The position numbers were made by a program, and so were the translations under genes. A DNA stretch of 64,000 nucleotides from Gracilariopsis chorda (Eukaryota; Rhodophyta; Florideophyceae; Gracilariales; Gracilariaceae), in the NCBI GenBank assembly GCA_003194525.1, contig NBIV01000155.1:108077-172076 (forward strand), given 5' to 3'. The notes under the pieces were generated by a model. That model was given only the letters and a program-made list of their open reading frames with translations, had not been told where the DNA came from and ran no database searches. Numbering within the stretch: position 1 is the stretch's first letter; every line of letters begins with the position of its first letter. Positions 1 through 8,755 of this stretch are shown here, piece after piece.

Positions 1-384
1 GCGGATGATACAGCTTCAAGTCTCGTGAAAGAGTTCGAACTGACGATCTCAGCTCAAGCAGCACCGTAAGGTACTAAGCCTCCATGGGTAACAAGTCGCG
101 ACCGTAACTGGCGCATGTGATGTCAACGACAAGTTTGGTCAGTGAGATTATGTGCATAATGCAAGTACTTGACTAGAAGTATTACAAAGGTACAACTGAT
201 CAAAAAAAAAGGACAGTGGACCAGACCGATCAGTGCCGTCCGTGCGTTGTCGGCGATAATTCCTGTACCGGGAAGGGTAAAAGGAAGGCGAACAGGAATG
301 CGGAGAGTTACTGGTGAAAGTTTTAGTGTGATATATATAATCCGTCGATGAGCATGTGATAACGAACTGGGAAGGAGATAAGCG
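1..384. other. Flank downstream of the VIP1 kinase gene
   Basis: This stretch lies 3' of the kinase gene, which reads leftwards and stops at 385. Short overlapping open frames exist on both strands but none has a recognisable domain. It probably holds the 3' UTR and polyadenylation region of the kinase gene. I see no further kinase or phosphatase sequence here. Confidence 0.4.
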
Positions 385-1665
385 CTAAACGGGACACGGA
401 GAGCGTTGACCATTGGTTGTATCGAAGAGGTCGGGCGGTCGCGAGGCTTCTTGTATTACGGCAGACGGGCTGGGTTGTGATTCTTCTGAGGCACGACCGT
501 CAATGTTTTCCAGAACATACTTGGCCAGCAGTTGGCCCGCACGAGTGGTGTACTCGTCGGAGTTTTTGACAACGCTCCAGCCGTTGACGTCAATGATGAA
601 ACGGCGGGAGTCCGAGCCTCGCAGCAAATCAAATCCGATGACGTATTGATCAAAGGCTGAGGTAACTCTGCGACAGATGCGGATTTCGTCCTCGGAAAGG
701 TTTACACGCGTTCTCCGTTCGCGGCCGTGGTGATCTCTCTCAACGATACCATCGATGTGAGGTGCTTTCCTCGACTCTGCATGAAAGTAATCACCAACAG
801 CGTAAACTTTGATGTCGGCTCTGTGCTCTGGTTGATAGAAGCGTTCGTATATAAAATCACCGGATTGACGAACGAGGCGAACATCTGGGTCGAAAGTGGA
901 GCTCATGTTCTTTTCCTTTCTAAAGAGTCTGCGAATACCGCCGCCCTTGTAGTATATATACACATCTACGTTTTGGAGGTTTATCAAAAATACACAAGAT
1001 AGCAAGAACTGTCAGTACACAGGGTGTGGCGTTTTTGTTCTTTTTGTTTGGTGAACGCGCAGAACAAGAGGGGGGTGGGGTGCTGAGAAAAGTAATGATA
1101 GGGTAATGGCGATGGAACGAAACATGTGGAGGCTCAGCGAGTGAGAAAGAAAGGCCAAAAAAAAAAAAAACTTACTATGATCGTCAGTAGCCACTGGCTT
1201 TTCTACGAATGGCTTATGAATAGTTTGGGAGGAGGCTGTGGCTGGACTATGAATGACCAGAGTGTCTCCTGAGGGGTCTGGCTGGTACGCATAGTCGCCA
1301 GCCGAGCGGTCAAGGAAGGCGGCTGTTGGAAGTGGAACACCGGCGGTGGAGAGAATGGTGCGAATGAGTGTTCGGCGCATGAGGAAGCGCTGCATGTGAA
1401 GGTTGTTGACTAGAAACGGCGAACGGAGGGCTACGTACTGAAGCACTCTGTCGAGCGGGAAGTCTGAGGAATGCATGGTGAGAAGGGCGTGCACTTTTGG
1501 CCAGGCTGAGATGGGCTGCTGCATGTCTCGTTCGTCCATGAGCACGAGGCGGAACCTGGGGTCGCAGGAGCGCAGCGAAGCGAGAATGGCCTGCATGGGC
1601 TTGCGGTCGAGTTTGCGACGGACGCCAGCGACTCCAAGCACGATATGCTGCTTGTTGAGTGACAT
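385..1665 (-). CDS. Diphosphoinositol-pentakisphosphate kinase (VIP1/PPIP5K type), kinase half only, two exons
   Basis: Exon 1 is 1665..1176 and exon 2 is 965..385. They are separated by a 210-nt intron (1175..966) with a GTAAG donor and a TAG acceptor. The splice restores the VIP1 block DDHNVYIYY; without it the frame runs into a poly-Phe tract. Visible family features are the N-terminal lobe with a KPM motif and FPLD, the LHMQ motif, the KPFVEKP ATP-binding segment, RRLFRK, and the acidic FDLLR and DVNG motifs of the ATP-grasp kinase core. In this family the enzyme phosphorylates InsP6 or InsP7 to inositol pyrophosphates used in phosphate and energy signalling. The spliced product is about 356 residues, against more than 1000 in animals, plants and yeast. 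It ends in a Ser/Pro-rich tail where the family normally continues into a histidine-acid-phosphatase domain. The homology is strong. Whether further exons exist beyond the stop at 385 cannot be excluded. Confidence 0.88.
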
Positions 1666-2038
1666 AATTACGGGGGGAGAAGTGGCAGTTGGGGTGGGCG
1701 GAGGGGTGGGGTTTTGGGGGGTTGGGGGGAGGGGGGGTGGGTAGTGGAAGCGAGAGAGCGCATACAGAAGTGAACAGGTGTTGCGCTGAAGGAGAACAGG
1801 AGGGGGGAGGACAAGGGCGCTAATAATTAGCGGCTAATTGGTGAGAGGGCGGTGAACAGGTTTGAAGTTGGTCACAATGGCAGCACGCAAACGTTATTCT
1901 CGAACGAATTGTTGAATGTGTACGGGTGGTAAGCCGTTACACGTGTTTCGGTTCGCGCACGGAAGGGGAATACTTTGCGAAAATGGTTCACATTTGGCTG
2001 GAATGCATGCATGAGGCGCAGCGCGACGATGAAGGAAG
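1666..2038. promoter_or_regulatory. Divergent intergenic region between VIP1 kinase and DUF2237 gene
   Basis: The two genes start back to back, so this 373-bp gap should hold both promoters. It contains a strongly G-rich tract at about 1672..1741 (G runs on the plus strand, so a C-rich leader for the kinase transcript) and the short AT-rich repeat taataattagcggctaatt at about 1819..1837. I could not pick out a convincing TATA box. The assignment rests on gene orientation. Confidence 0.4.
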
Positions 2039-2590
2039 TTGCTAGTCGCGGAGATCATGTCGACGCTGTTGCTGTGGTGCATCGCTCGCACACTCGCCCC
2101 CACGCGTGCAAGCGGTACATGCATCGCTGCTGCGTGCCACTCAAGTGAAAACAAGCATCCGCAAGGGGCGACACAACCGCTACGCTCCGCGCGCATGAGG
2201 AGCAGCGAAGCGGTAGCGCGCTCGGACAGCGCTCTCAACGTGCTTGGGGAGCAACTTGAGCTGTGCTGCTCGTCGCCGCGCACCGGCTATTTTCGCGACG
2301 GCTTCTGCCACACGGGCGCCCAGGACGTGGGCGTGCACACGGTGTGCGCCGTAGTGACGGATGCATTCCTGCGCTACTCGCGCGAGCAGGGCAACGATCT
2401 CATGTCGGCGGCGGCGCAGTTCGGGTTTCCGGGCCTTCGCGATGGCGATCGGTGGTGTCTGTGCGTGAGTCGGTGGAAGGAGGCGCTTGATGCGGGCGTT
2501 GCTCCGCCCGTGGTGCTTGCCGCCACGCACGAGCGCGCGCTGAGCGTGGTCACTCTGGAGCAGTTGCGCGCGCACGCGGTGGACGCGTGA
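2039..2590 (+). CDS. DUF2237 family protein
   Basis: Residues about 64..183 match the DUF2237 family: NVLG near the start, the Cys-rich stretch with TGYFRDGFC, the DVGVHTVCAVVT segment, GND, FGFPGL, the signature GDRWCLC, then APPVVL and ATHE near the C-terminus. The family is small, found in bacteria and algae, and has no established biochemical role. Two Met codons (2039, 2057) precede the domain by about 60 residues, and that N-terminal part is Ala, Ser, Arg and Thr-rich with a short hydrophobic start, as in an organelle presequence. Starting instead at Met53 (2195) would give a 131-residue protein of normal family length. I list the longest form because both upstream Met codons are in frame; the true start is undecided. 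The gene is intronless. Confidence 0.82.
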   Translation: MLVAEIMSTLLLWCIARTLAPTRASGTCIAAACHSSENKHPQGATQPLRSARMRSSEAVARSDSALNVLGEQLELCCSSPRTGYFRDGFCHTGAQDVGVHTVCAVVTDAFLRYSREQGNDLMSAAAQFGFPGLRDGDRWCLCVSRWKEALDAGVAPPVVLAATHERALSVVTLEQLRAHAVDA

Positions 2591-3388
2591 GACGGCGCCG
2601 GTGGAGTAACCGCGGTTGTAGCTCGTTGCAGGCACGGAAAGCAGCGCAGTGGAGACAGTAAACTGATTCTGTTGTGTTAACGGACGCGGACGGAGCCTTT
2701 TGAGTCGGCAGCCACGTAGGTAGGGTTTGCAAAACACGTCACCGCGCGGGACCGGCGGCGTACAGGAACACAGCGGCGCGAGCAAAGGCGAGGCGCGGCG
2801 GCAATGCAAGACGGCGGCGATCAGCGCGTTGATTCACGTAGACATCTCTGCGCGGTGGCCCGTGAACGAGTCGTCAGCGGCGGTGGGAAGCGATTTGCGC
2901 CTTGAGAGGTGGCCATACAACGCGCTTATCGCACCGTTGCCGGACGCGTATCTGCGCGTGCGCTTGCGAAATGAAGCGCTCAGCGATGCTCGCGCCTTCG
3001 GTTGCGATAATTAGCAGTGCGCAATGAGTTCACAGTTGGAGCGCGCCAATAGGCACGCGCACAAGCGCATTAATCAGATACTGCCGCGCCGCTTCCGTCC
3101 CCCATGTGCCGCACGAAGCGTTGCAACTGAATTGCATTGCCCGCTGCAACCGCCACTGCCACCACCTCTCGTCCAATCAGCGTCCAACGCCTCATTCCAC
3201 CCTTCCGCCCTCCCGCCTGCACTTCCCCCGATCTTCTCCACACCCCCCCCCCCCTCCCCCAATCTTCTCCACCCCCCTCCCCCAATCTTCTCCACCCCCC
3301 TCCCTCCGTTCGCCTTCAACACCCTTCGTCTTCAACACCCTTCCCCACGTCCTTCTCCTCCCCCCTCCCCACTCGCATCCACTGCACA
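2591..3388 (+). other. Intergenic region and pyrimidine-rich leader of the CBM48 gene
   Basis: No domain-bearing gene is visible. A 95-codon plus-strand frame at 2727..3014 has no recognisable motif. The last 160 bases before the CBM48 start are almost pure pyrimidine. At about 3228..3302 there is an imperfect direct repeat with the core CCCCCAATCTTCTCCAC, three times. Such CT-rich leaders just upstream of an ATG fit a 5' UTR or core promoter in a compact genome. That reading is inference. Confidence 0.45.
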
Positions 3389-3967
3389 ATGGTCAAGTCA
3401 GACACAAAGTCCCGATCCGCCGCCGCCTCCAAGAAGCAGTCCACCACCGCCACCCCCACCCCCACCAAGCGCACCAACAAGGTCGTCACCGGGTCCCCCG
3501 GCTCCAAGCCCCTCTCATCCAGCCCCAAGGTCGATCAAAACTCCACCAAGCCCGTCAAGGACGCCGTCAACGACATTGACACCAAACTCGCCAAAGAAAA
3601 CACCACCCCCGAGAAGATCGATCCCCTGCCCCCGGCATCCGCTAAGGCCACTGCCGTCACCGACGCAAAGCCCCTTGCCGAGAGGCCCAACGGAAACTCC
3701 GCCGCAACCCCCGCCTTGAAACCTTCCCAGGTCACCCTTGAGTGGACCCCGCATACGGGATCCAATGTTCTGGTCACCGGCTCTTTTTGTGACTGGAAGG
3801 ACAAACATACACTTTCAACAGCCGACGGCAAGTACCAGCTCACCCTCCCGCTGCCCCCCGGAAAGCATGTGTACAAGTTTATCGTCGACGGAGAATGGTG
3901 CTATGACATCACCCAACCGACAGAAACTGATTCGGAGGGCAACGTCAACAACGTCCTTGTCGTCTAG
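3389..3967 (+). CDS. Small CBM48 (AMPK-beta-type glycogen/starch-binding) protein
   Basis: The product is 192 residues. Residues 1..113 are low-complexity Lys, Ser, Thr, Pro and Ala, probably disordered. Residues about 115..192 form one CBM48 module as in AMPK beta subunits and isoamylases: VTLEW, VTGSFCDWKD (the aromatic sugar-contact position), then LPPGKHVYKFIVDGEW and a closing NVNNVLVV. CBM48 binds alpha-glucan, so a role at starch or glycogen, or as a targeting subunit, is likely. There is no catalytic domain and no C-terminal AMPK-beta complex-forming region, so it is not a full AMPK beta subunit. The start is the ATG right after the pyrimidine-rich leader. A frame open from 3137 exists, but it only reads the C-rich tract. 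The gene is intronless. Confidence 0.85.
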   Translation: MVKSDTKSRSAAASKKQSTTATPTPTKRTNKVVTGSPGSKPLSSSPKVDQNSTKPVKDAVNDIDTKLAKENTTPEKIDPLPPASAKATAVTDAKPLAERPNGNSAATPALKPSQVTLEWTPHTGSNVLVTGSFCDWKDKHTLSTADGKYQLTLPLPPGKHVYKFIVDGEWCYDITQPTETDSEGNVNNVLVV

Positions 3968-4399
3968 CTTTCCTGCATCACTCTCTACAATCGATTAAAC
4001 CACTTGCGCTTGCTTCATTACACTCCTTATCCCTCTTCTGCTACACTCCCCTTCTGCGCTCATGCTTTCGCCGTCGTCAGCTGCCACTATATTATGCTCC
4101 TGCCCTTTGTGCAACACCCCGAAACCACCCCACACTACCAGATCTTCAGCGTCCCATTCTACATGTGAACTTGTTCCCTCTACAAACTTTCAACAACCAT
4201 CGTGCTTTGAGTACATCATCATCGAGTGCACCCAAAAAGAAAGCCGTGTCAGTCGATAAGAGATAGTATATACTCCGCTCCAGCTCGGAACACATCTCTG
4301 CGTCGCACAAAGTACACAATATCGTCATACTCATCTCAGTTAGCTCTCATTACCCACCATTTCAAACAACAAAAGCGATTATCAAGTGCTTCGTGCAAC
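3968..4399. other. Convergent 3' flank between CBM48 and hydrolase genes
   Basis: Both neighbours end here, so the 432 bp should contain two 3' UTRs. Only short frames without motifs are present. The sequence is C and T rich near 3970..4140. Nothing else was seen. Confidence 0.4.
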
Positions 4400-5457
4400 T
4401 TACGGCGGAGTACCATGTCCGTTCTTGCCAACACTGTCGATTCATCAGAAGCAGTACCACAACATGAGTCCACAAAACTGTCAGTGTGCTACACGATACA
4501 TCGATCGCCTCCTACATGCGCAACTTCTCCAACAACGTACCTGCAGTACATTACGAACTCGTGCGGAGGAGATCTCACACCTTCCTCAGCAGCGCGTTCG
4601 GCAACAAGATGAACCGCTTCAAACGCGTTTCTCGTCCCCACTCTCGTATCTGAGTTGCCCATGTAAAACCGCACCGGAATCCGCATGAGTCCGCTAATCA
4701 CAGTATCATTGTGCAATGAAGCCCGACGAATTTTGAGTCGAGCACGTTCAGAATGGATCTCAGCATCGGAAAACTCGTTCAGATCATGGAGAACAGTAAC
4801 AGGGGAAAACCCGAGACATGCCTGGATGTTTGGATTGGACACCGCAATATGAGCAGCCAGAAGGGCCCCACGGCTGAGTCCAGCTACAAATATTTTATTC
4901 GGACTGATGTATCCATCCCCTATGAATGAATTCAACGCCGACGACACCTTTCGAACAAATCCAGATACCAAGTCACCTCCAGAGTTGTAAATGTTAGCCC
5001 ATTTGCTAAAAGCAGTCTCGCATTCTTTCATATCCGAGGTATGGAAAGGAAGCGTAACTGAAAAAACCCGAAACTTAGATTGCTCACCGGCATTTAGAAA
5101 GGTCACAAACTGGTTGTATGGATCAAGTTCAAGAGATTGCTCGGCCGTTAGAGAAAAGTAGATGATTGCAGGCATCGGTCCTGAGTTTAAGGTTTGTCCA
5201 ACAAATCGCCAATCTTCATGATCTGGAACTGGTTCACATCTTATGGCTGCCCCGGGCTCCAAACCCGGTATACCTGAGCGACTCAGCCGCGTTGTCATGC
5301 TGAGAGTGCTGGTCATACGAACATTGCCGGATGTGCGGCTAGTACGAGAAAGTTCATGACGCTCCCGTTTCATAGAATATGTGCCCCCGCAAACACCGCA
5401 TCTACTGACCAGGGGCTTGCTCACATGATTGGCGGGTGAAACAAATAACGGCGGCAT
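4400..5457 (-). CDS. Alpha/beta-hydrolase, two exons, catalytic His in a tiny last exon
   Basis: Exon 1 is 5457..4541 and exon 2 is 4433..4400 (34 nt, 11 whole codons including the stop). The 107-nt intron (4540..4434) has the donor CAG/GTACGT and acceptor GACAG. The spliced protein is 316 residues. The nucleophile elbow is GLSRG (Ser195) after a hydrophobic strand. A likely acid is Asp270 in GNSD. The spliced last exon reads GHGTPP before the stop, placing a catalytic-type His312 in a GHG turn at the expected distance. Without splicing, the frame runs on and lacks this His. Residues 1..90 show no domain and include a CGVCGG pair; they may be a presequence, and a later Met is possible. The fold is that of a serine esterase, thioesterase or peptidase; the substrate is unknown. 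Confidence 0.72.
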
Positions 5458-6126
5458 AACGAACCGAAGAAAAGGACATGCAAAGGTATTCTTGATCTTT
5501 CAGTGGAAAGAATAACACAAATGAAGCAAATTGAAGCGATGAGCTACATTCCTTTGTGATCACTCAGAAAGACGCACTGGGGGAAGAGCACAACGTTCTC
5601 TACGTGGACCGATAGATAACGGTTAGCAGTCAGAAGGGCTTAACTTGAAAGAGCTTATTTGAGACGTCCCAACCGTAAATGACGTAATCTCGTATCCCCT
5701 TAACCCTTTAGCCCTTTGACACTGCTAGCTTATGTCTACTGCAATAGATAAAAGCTGGCAATATAATTGGTGAAAGCAACGAAAACGGCTTGCCTCTCAC
5801 CCTTCGGATGTGAAGGGGCGAGAGGCTGGCTTTTATCGACTTTTGCCCTCCGAGGGTGCCATGCACGCCAGTCAGGCATGTCCACGTGGACAGCCTCAAC
5901 AATCCGCCTCTCCAAACGCCGCTGCAGGCGGCTATATCTATAGCTGACTCCTGTGTTTTCCCTCACACACATCCTGCCTTGCTCTCACACACACCCTGCC
6001 TTGCTGTGAATTGGCTCTCTACGCCTGCTTCTTCAACAGGCGCTGGCGCATTGTCTTTTCCGTGCGCCCGACCACCCTGCTTTGCGCCAACTGCATATCT
6101 AATCTCAGCGCCTGGCTTGACTTGCA
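5458..6126. other. Intergenic, no clear gene
   Basis: The region lies upstream of the hydrolase gene and runs to the edge of the large duplication. A short direct repeat (CTCACACACA with CCTGCCTTG, twice) sits at about 5963..6004. Open frames are short and overlapping. I see no gene. Confidence 0.35.
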
Positions 6127-6480
6127 CAAGGACTAGGGATTTTCTTTAGAAGAGGGGCGTTACGAAGAATAACAGCAGATGCACCGCATTCAGTCCCCGC
6201 TCAACGCATCCCGTCGGTGCGTCCCGTGCTCAGTACAACGTGTTTACCAACTGCAATCTGCGCTGCGGCTCTCTTGGCACAACCAGCCCCTCAAGTTCAC
6301 TCGCCATAAATATCGTTCATCCCTCTCATACTTGCTACTTGCTGGCCACTCGCACGCGGCGCATCCAGACCTTGCTCGCAGCTCTACACGCCCCTTCCGC
6401 ACCCGTCCACCACAGCCTTGCGCCCCACTGCCGCCCCGCCACGGCCGCCCTAACCACGCCCACAAGACCCCGACGCAGCC

Positions 6481-6642
6481 ATGAACGCGTTTGTCTGCAC
6501 CCTGTGCGTACTCGTCGCCACCGTGCTCGCGCTGACCATCTCGCTGCCGCCCAGCAATCAGGTGGAGGGCGTGGTGCACGCAGCCGGCAGCTTGTTCTTC
6601 GCCAGGCACCTACAGCAGTGCGAAGGAATGGCGTCATCGTAG
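6481..6642 (+). CDS. Small ORF, 53 residues, N-terminal hydrophobic segment
   Basis: The peptide starts MNAFVCTLCVLVATVLAL, a textbook signal peptide or membrane anchor, followed by a short polar tail ending MASS. The same frame is open in the duplicated copy (52290..52451) with the same start and stop and only a few amino-acid changes. The first ATG follows a C-rich stretch and the words GCAGCC, a plausible start context. I recognise no family. It could be a real secreted or membrane peptide, or the 5' relic of a longer secreted-protein gene. Confidence 0.4.
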   Translation: MNAFVCTLCVLVATVLALTISLPPSNQVEGVVHAAGSLFFARHLQQCEGMASS

Positions 6643-7860
6643 TCATTCTACCTGGGTTTCGACGTGCATGGAGCCTTCGTATCGTCAGCGACACACTTCT
6701 GCCAACGTCTGGCACAGTATGTCAGCACACGGTGAAAGGCACAGCCCCTCCGACGGAACTCCAAGCCCTAACGCTCAGAATTAAACGCACGATCTTACAG
6801 CTATCCCTATAACAGCGGTAGCTGTCAATCGCCAACGGCTTTCTGCCCATCGCAGCTAAAGTTACTGCGGACAACGCGGCACTCGTCTGTGGCGTCGACC
6901 TGCGTAACAGGCGTAAATAGCATTGTCTCCACTCGCTGTTTTCGATTCCGACACGGCAACTATGACATCATTCGTTATCGTTGCTCTGAGAGCCAATCAT
7001 CACAATTGCCCTGTCGTCCCTTGCTAGATTGCAGCATAACCGCATCGCTCTCTTCATGGAAGAAATAATTTACTGCGCTGACAAATCGGCGCTAACAGCG
7101 CCGGGGAAACGGGAGGCTGAGCTGGCGACATTAATTCAGATCTTCGGCAGCTGGCTTTGTCTACGTTTTTGACACATCGATACTTAAGCCCCTAGTGTTG
7201 CGGCGGCCGCTGTAACTCGCAGGCGGCGCCAATTTACAGCCACTGCTGTGACCAGGATAATCGTTCTCTCGAGTTTGAGAACTAGATGGTGCTACTTGGT
7301 CACAACTGTGGGTTCGTCCCCCTGATTCCGCTGAAAACCATGAGCACGCGCGCCGGGCGGCGCTGCACCCACTGTTGCGCATGCAGCTGCCGCCAATTAC
7401 CCTAACATGGCTTTCCAATTCGCCGCGTGAGCATCGGTCATGCGAAAATAATCTTGCTGAAGACTCTTCCGTGTTTCCCCGTCTCCAAGGCGGTCATGTC
7501 GGTGCACCAGCTCGTCGTGCCGCCGCAAAAGCTGCGCCTCCCGCCGCCGCCGCCACCCCTCGGCTGCGTCTTGCACGCAGTTGCCCGATGCGTTGCGAAT
7601 ACGCGCGCTGCTTTCATTGTCGCTCTGAACAGCGCTTCGCGCTCATGTGTGGGCGTCGCAGTTTGCGATGGAGCGTCGCGTTTGAACGTTCAGCTTTAGG
7701 TTGCAGTCTTTTCTCTGAAGATGCGTTTACAAACACTGAACATCCAAAACTTGCATACAACACCACCGCCGCCACCAATCCTCGAGCCCTCGAGCGAATC
7801 GTTCGTTGTTGTCGTCAGTCGGCTGTACGTATCCTTCACTGGCAATGTTGAACTTCCTTC
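6643..7860. other. No supported gene in this part of duplication copy 1
   Basis: Two overlapping plus-strand frames (7375..7851 and 7427..7699) are open in both duplicate copies. The differences between copies change amino acids about as often as not, or more often, so there is no sign of coding constraint. GC-rich stretches explain the open frames. Nothing else recognised. Confidence 0.35.
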
Positions 7861-8454
7861 TCACTCCGTCTTCGCCTTATACCAACAACCGCGAGGCGTC
7901 ATCACTAAACGCCACTGGCGAGACTGACTACCAATGCTTTCCCACTCTCCACCTCCCACTCCTTGCACCACAAGCCTTCCATCCCGGCTCCACGCAACAC
8001 CGTTCACCATATATATGTGTTCGACCAGCGGCTGTACCATGGGCTCCTCGCTCTCCGCCTTCCACACCCGCACAGTGTTATTGTCCGACCCACAAATTAC
8101 ACGCGTTCCGTCCGCGCTACACCCAACATAGTTCACCGAATGTGTGTGTTCCGACCAGCGGCTCACCATCGGCTCCCCACTCTTTAACTCTCACACCCCC
8201 ACAGGCCATGTCGATTCCAACGAATCCGTCGCACCGCTTCACACCCTCGTCCCCGCCGACGACGCGTCGTCTTTCACAAGCGCCATGCGCCACTTACCGC
8301 CATCAGTGCTACTGTGCCGCCCTCCGTTCGCACACGAGCATCTTACGCTCGTATCGAGTTGACCTGCCAGGGTTCATCCGCTTGCACATTCGAACCGTGT
8401 CAGACTTTTGCTCGACGATGGCAGGACTGTTGATGCCACTTGAAGTGCCACCAT
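7861..8454 (-). pseudogene. WD40-repeat protein fragment, degenerate
   Basis: The minus strand from about 8205 reads a run of WD40 repeat pieces: ELKSGEPMVSRWSEHTHSV, then a near-intact blade with CSADGTRVICGS and SDNNTVRVW, then VNGVAWSRDGRLVV. WD40 blades form beta-propeller scaffolds for protein interaction. Upstream, to about 8454, the frame is broken by several stops and shifts, and fewer than three blades survive. A second WD40 piece lies upstream on the same strand (11345..11867), so both may come from one gene split by later rearrangement. Confidence 0.6.
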
Positions 8455-8755
8455 AAAGGTTTCTGTATGTATCAGTTCAAACACTGAAGTATCGTGAAAA
8501 GTAGTCTAGGCAGTAACTCCCAGCAAACTTTCTAAGAAGATGGCAGTGTCGGGGTCGCAACACTTCCTATGGCAAGGAGTTGTAATAACTTGGGAAACAT
8601 ATACGCGGCTCACGGAACGAGTGATGGAAGGGTGATAGTTAGCCGGCCCTACGAACCCTGGGTACACGCTGATCCTTAGATGCAGAAACTCTAGTGGTTG
8701 ATCATTTACAGGGTCGTTACGGTTCTCCTGCTCTCACTCTCTTTGAGAGATAAGC
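8455..8755. other. Gap between WD40 remnant and coiled-coil gene
   Basis: About 300 bp with no open frame of interest. It should contain the 3' UTR of the coiled-coil gene. The duplicate copy lacks about 7 bp at the position of 8604..8612. Confidence 0.3.

Noticed and set aside
2727-3014. 95-codon plus frame between DUF2237 and CBM48 genes
   Set aside because: No motif, no homologue recalled, and a GC-rich setting where open frames are expected.
3024-3719. 231-codon Pro-rich plus frame
   Set aside because: It reads the C-rich leader and then the CBM48 gene in a wrong frame; composition alone keeps it open.
7375-7851. 158-codon frame conserved in both duplicate copies
   Set aside because: Half of the differences between copies alter amino acids and the overlapping frame is also open; recent duplication explains the conservation.
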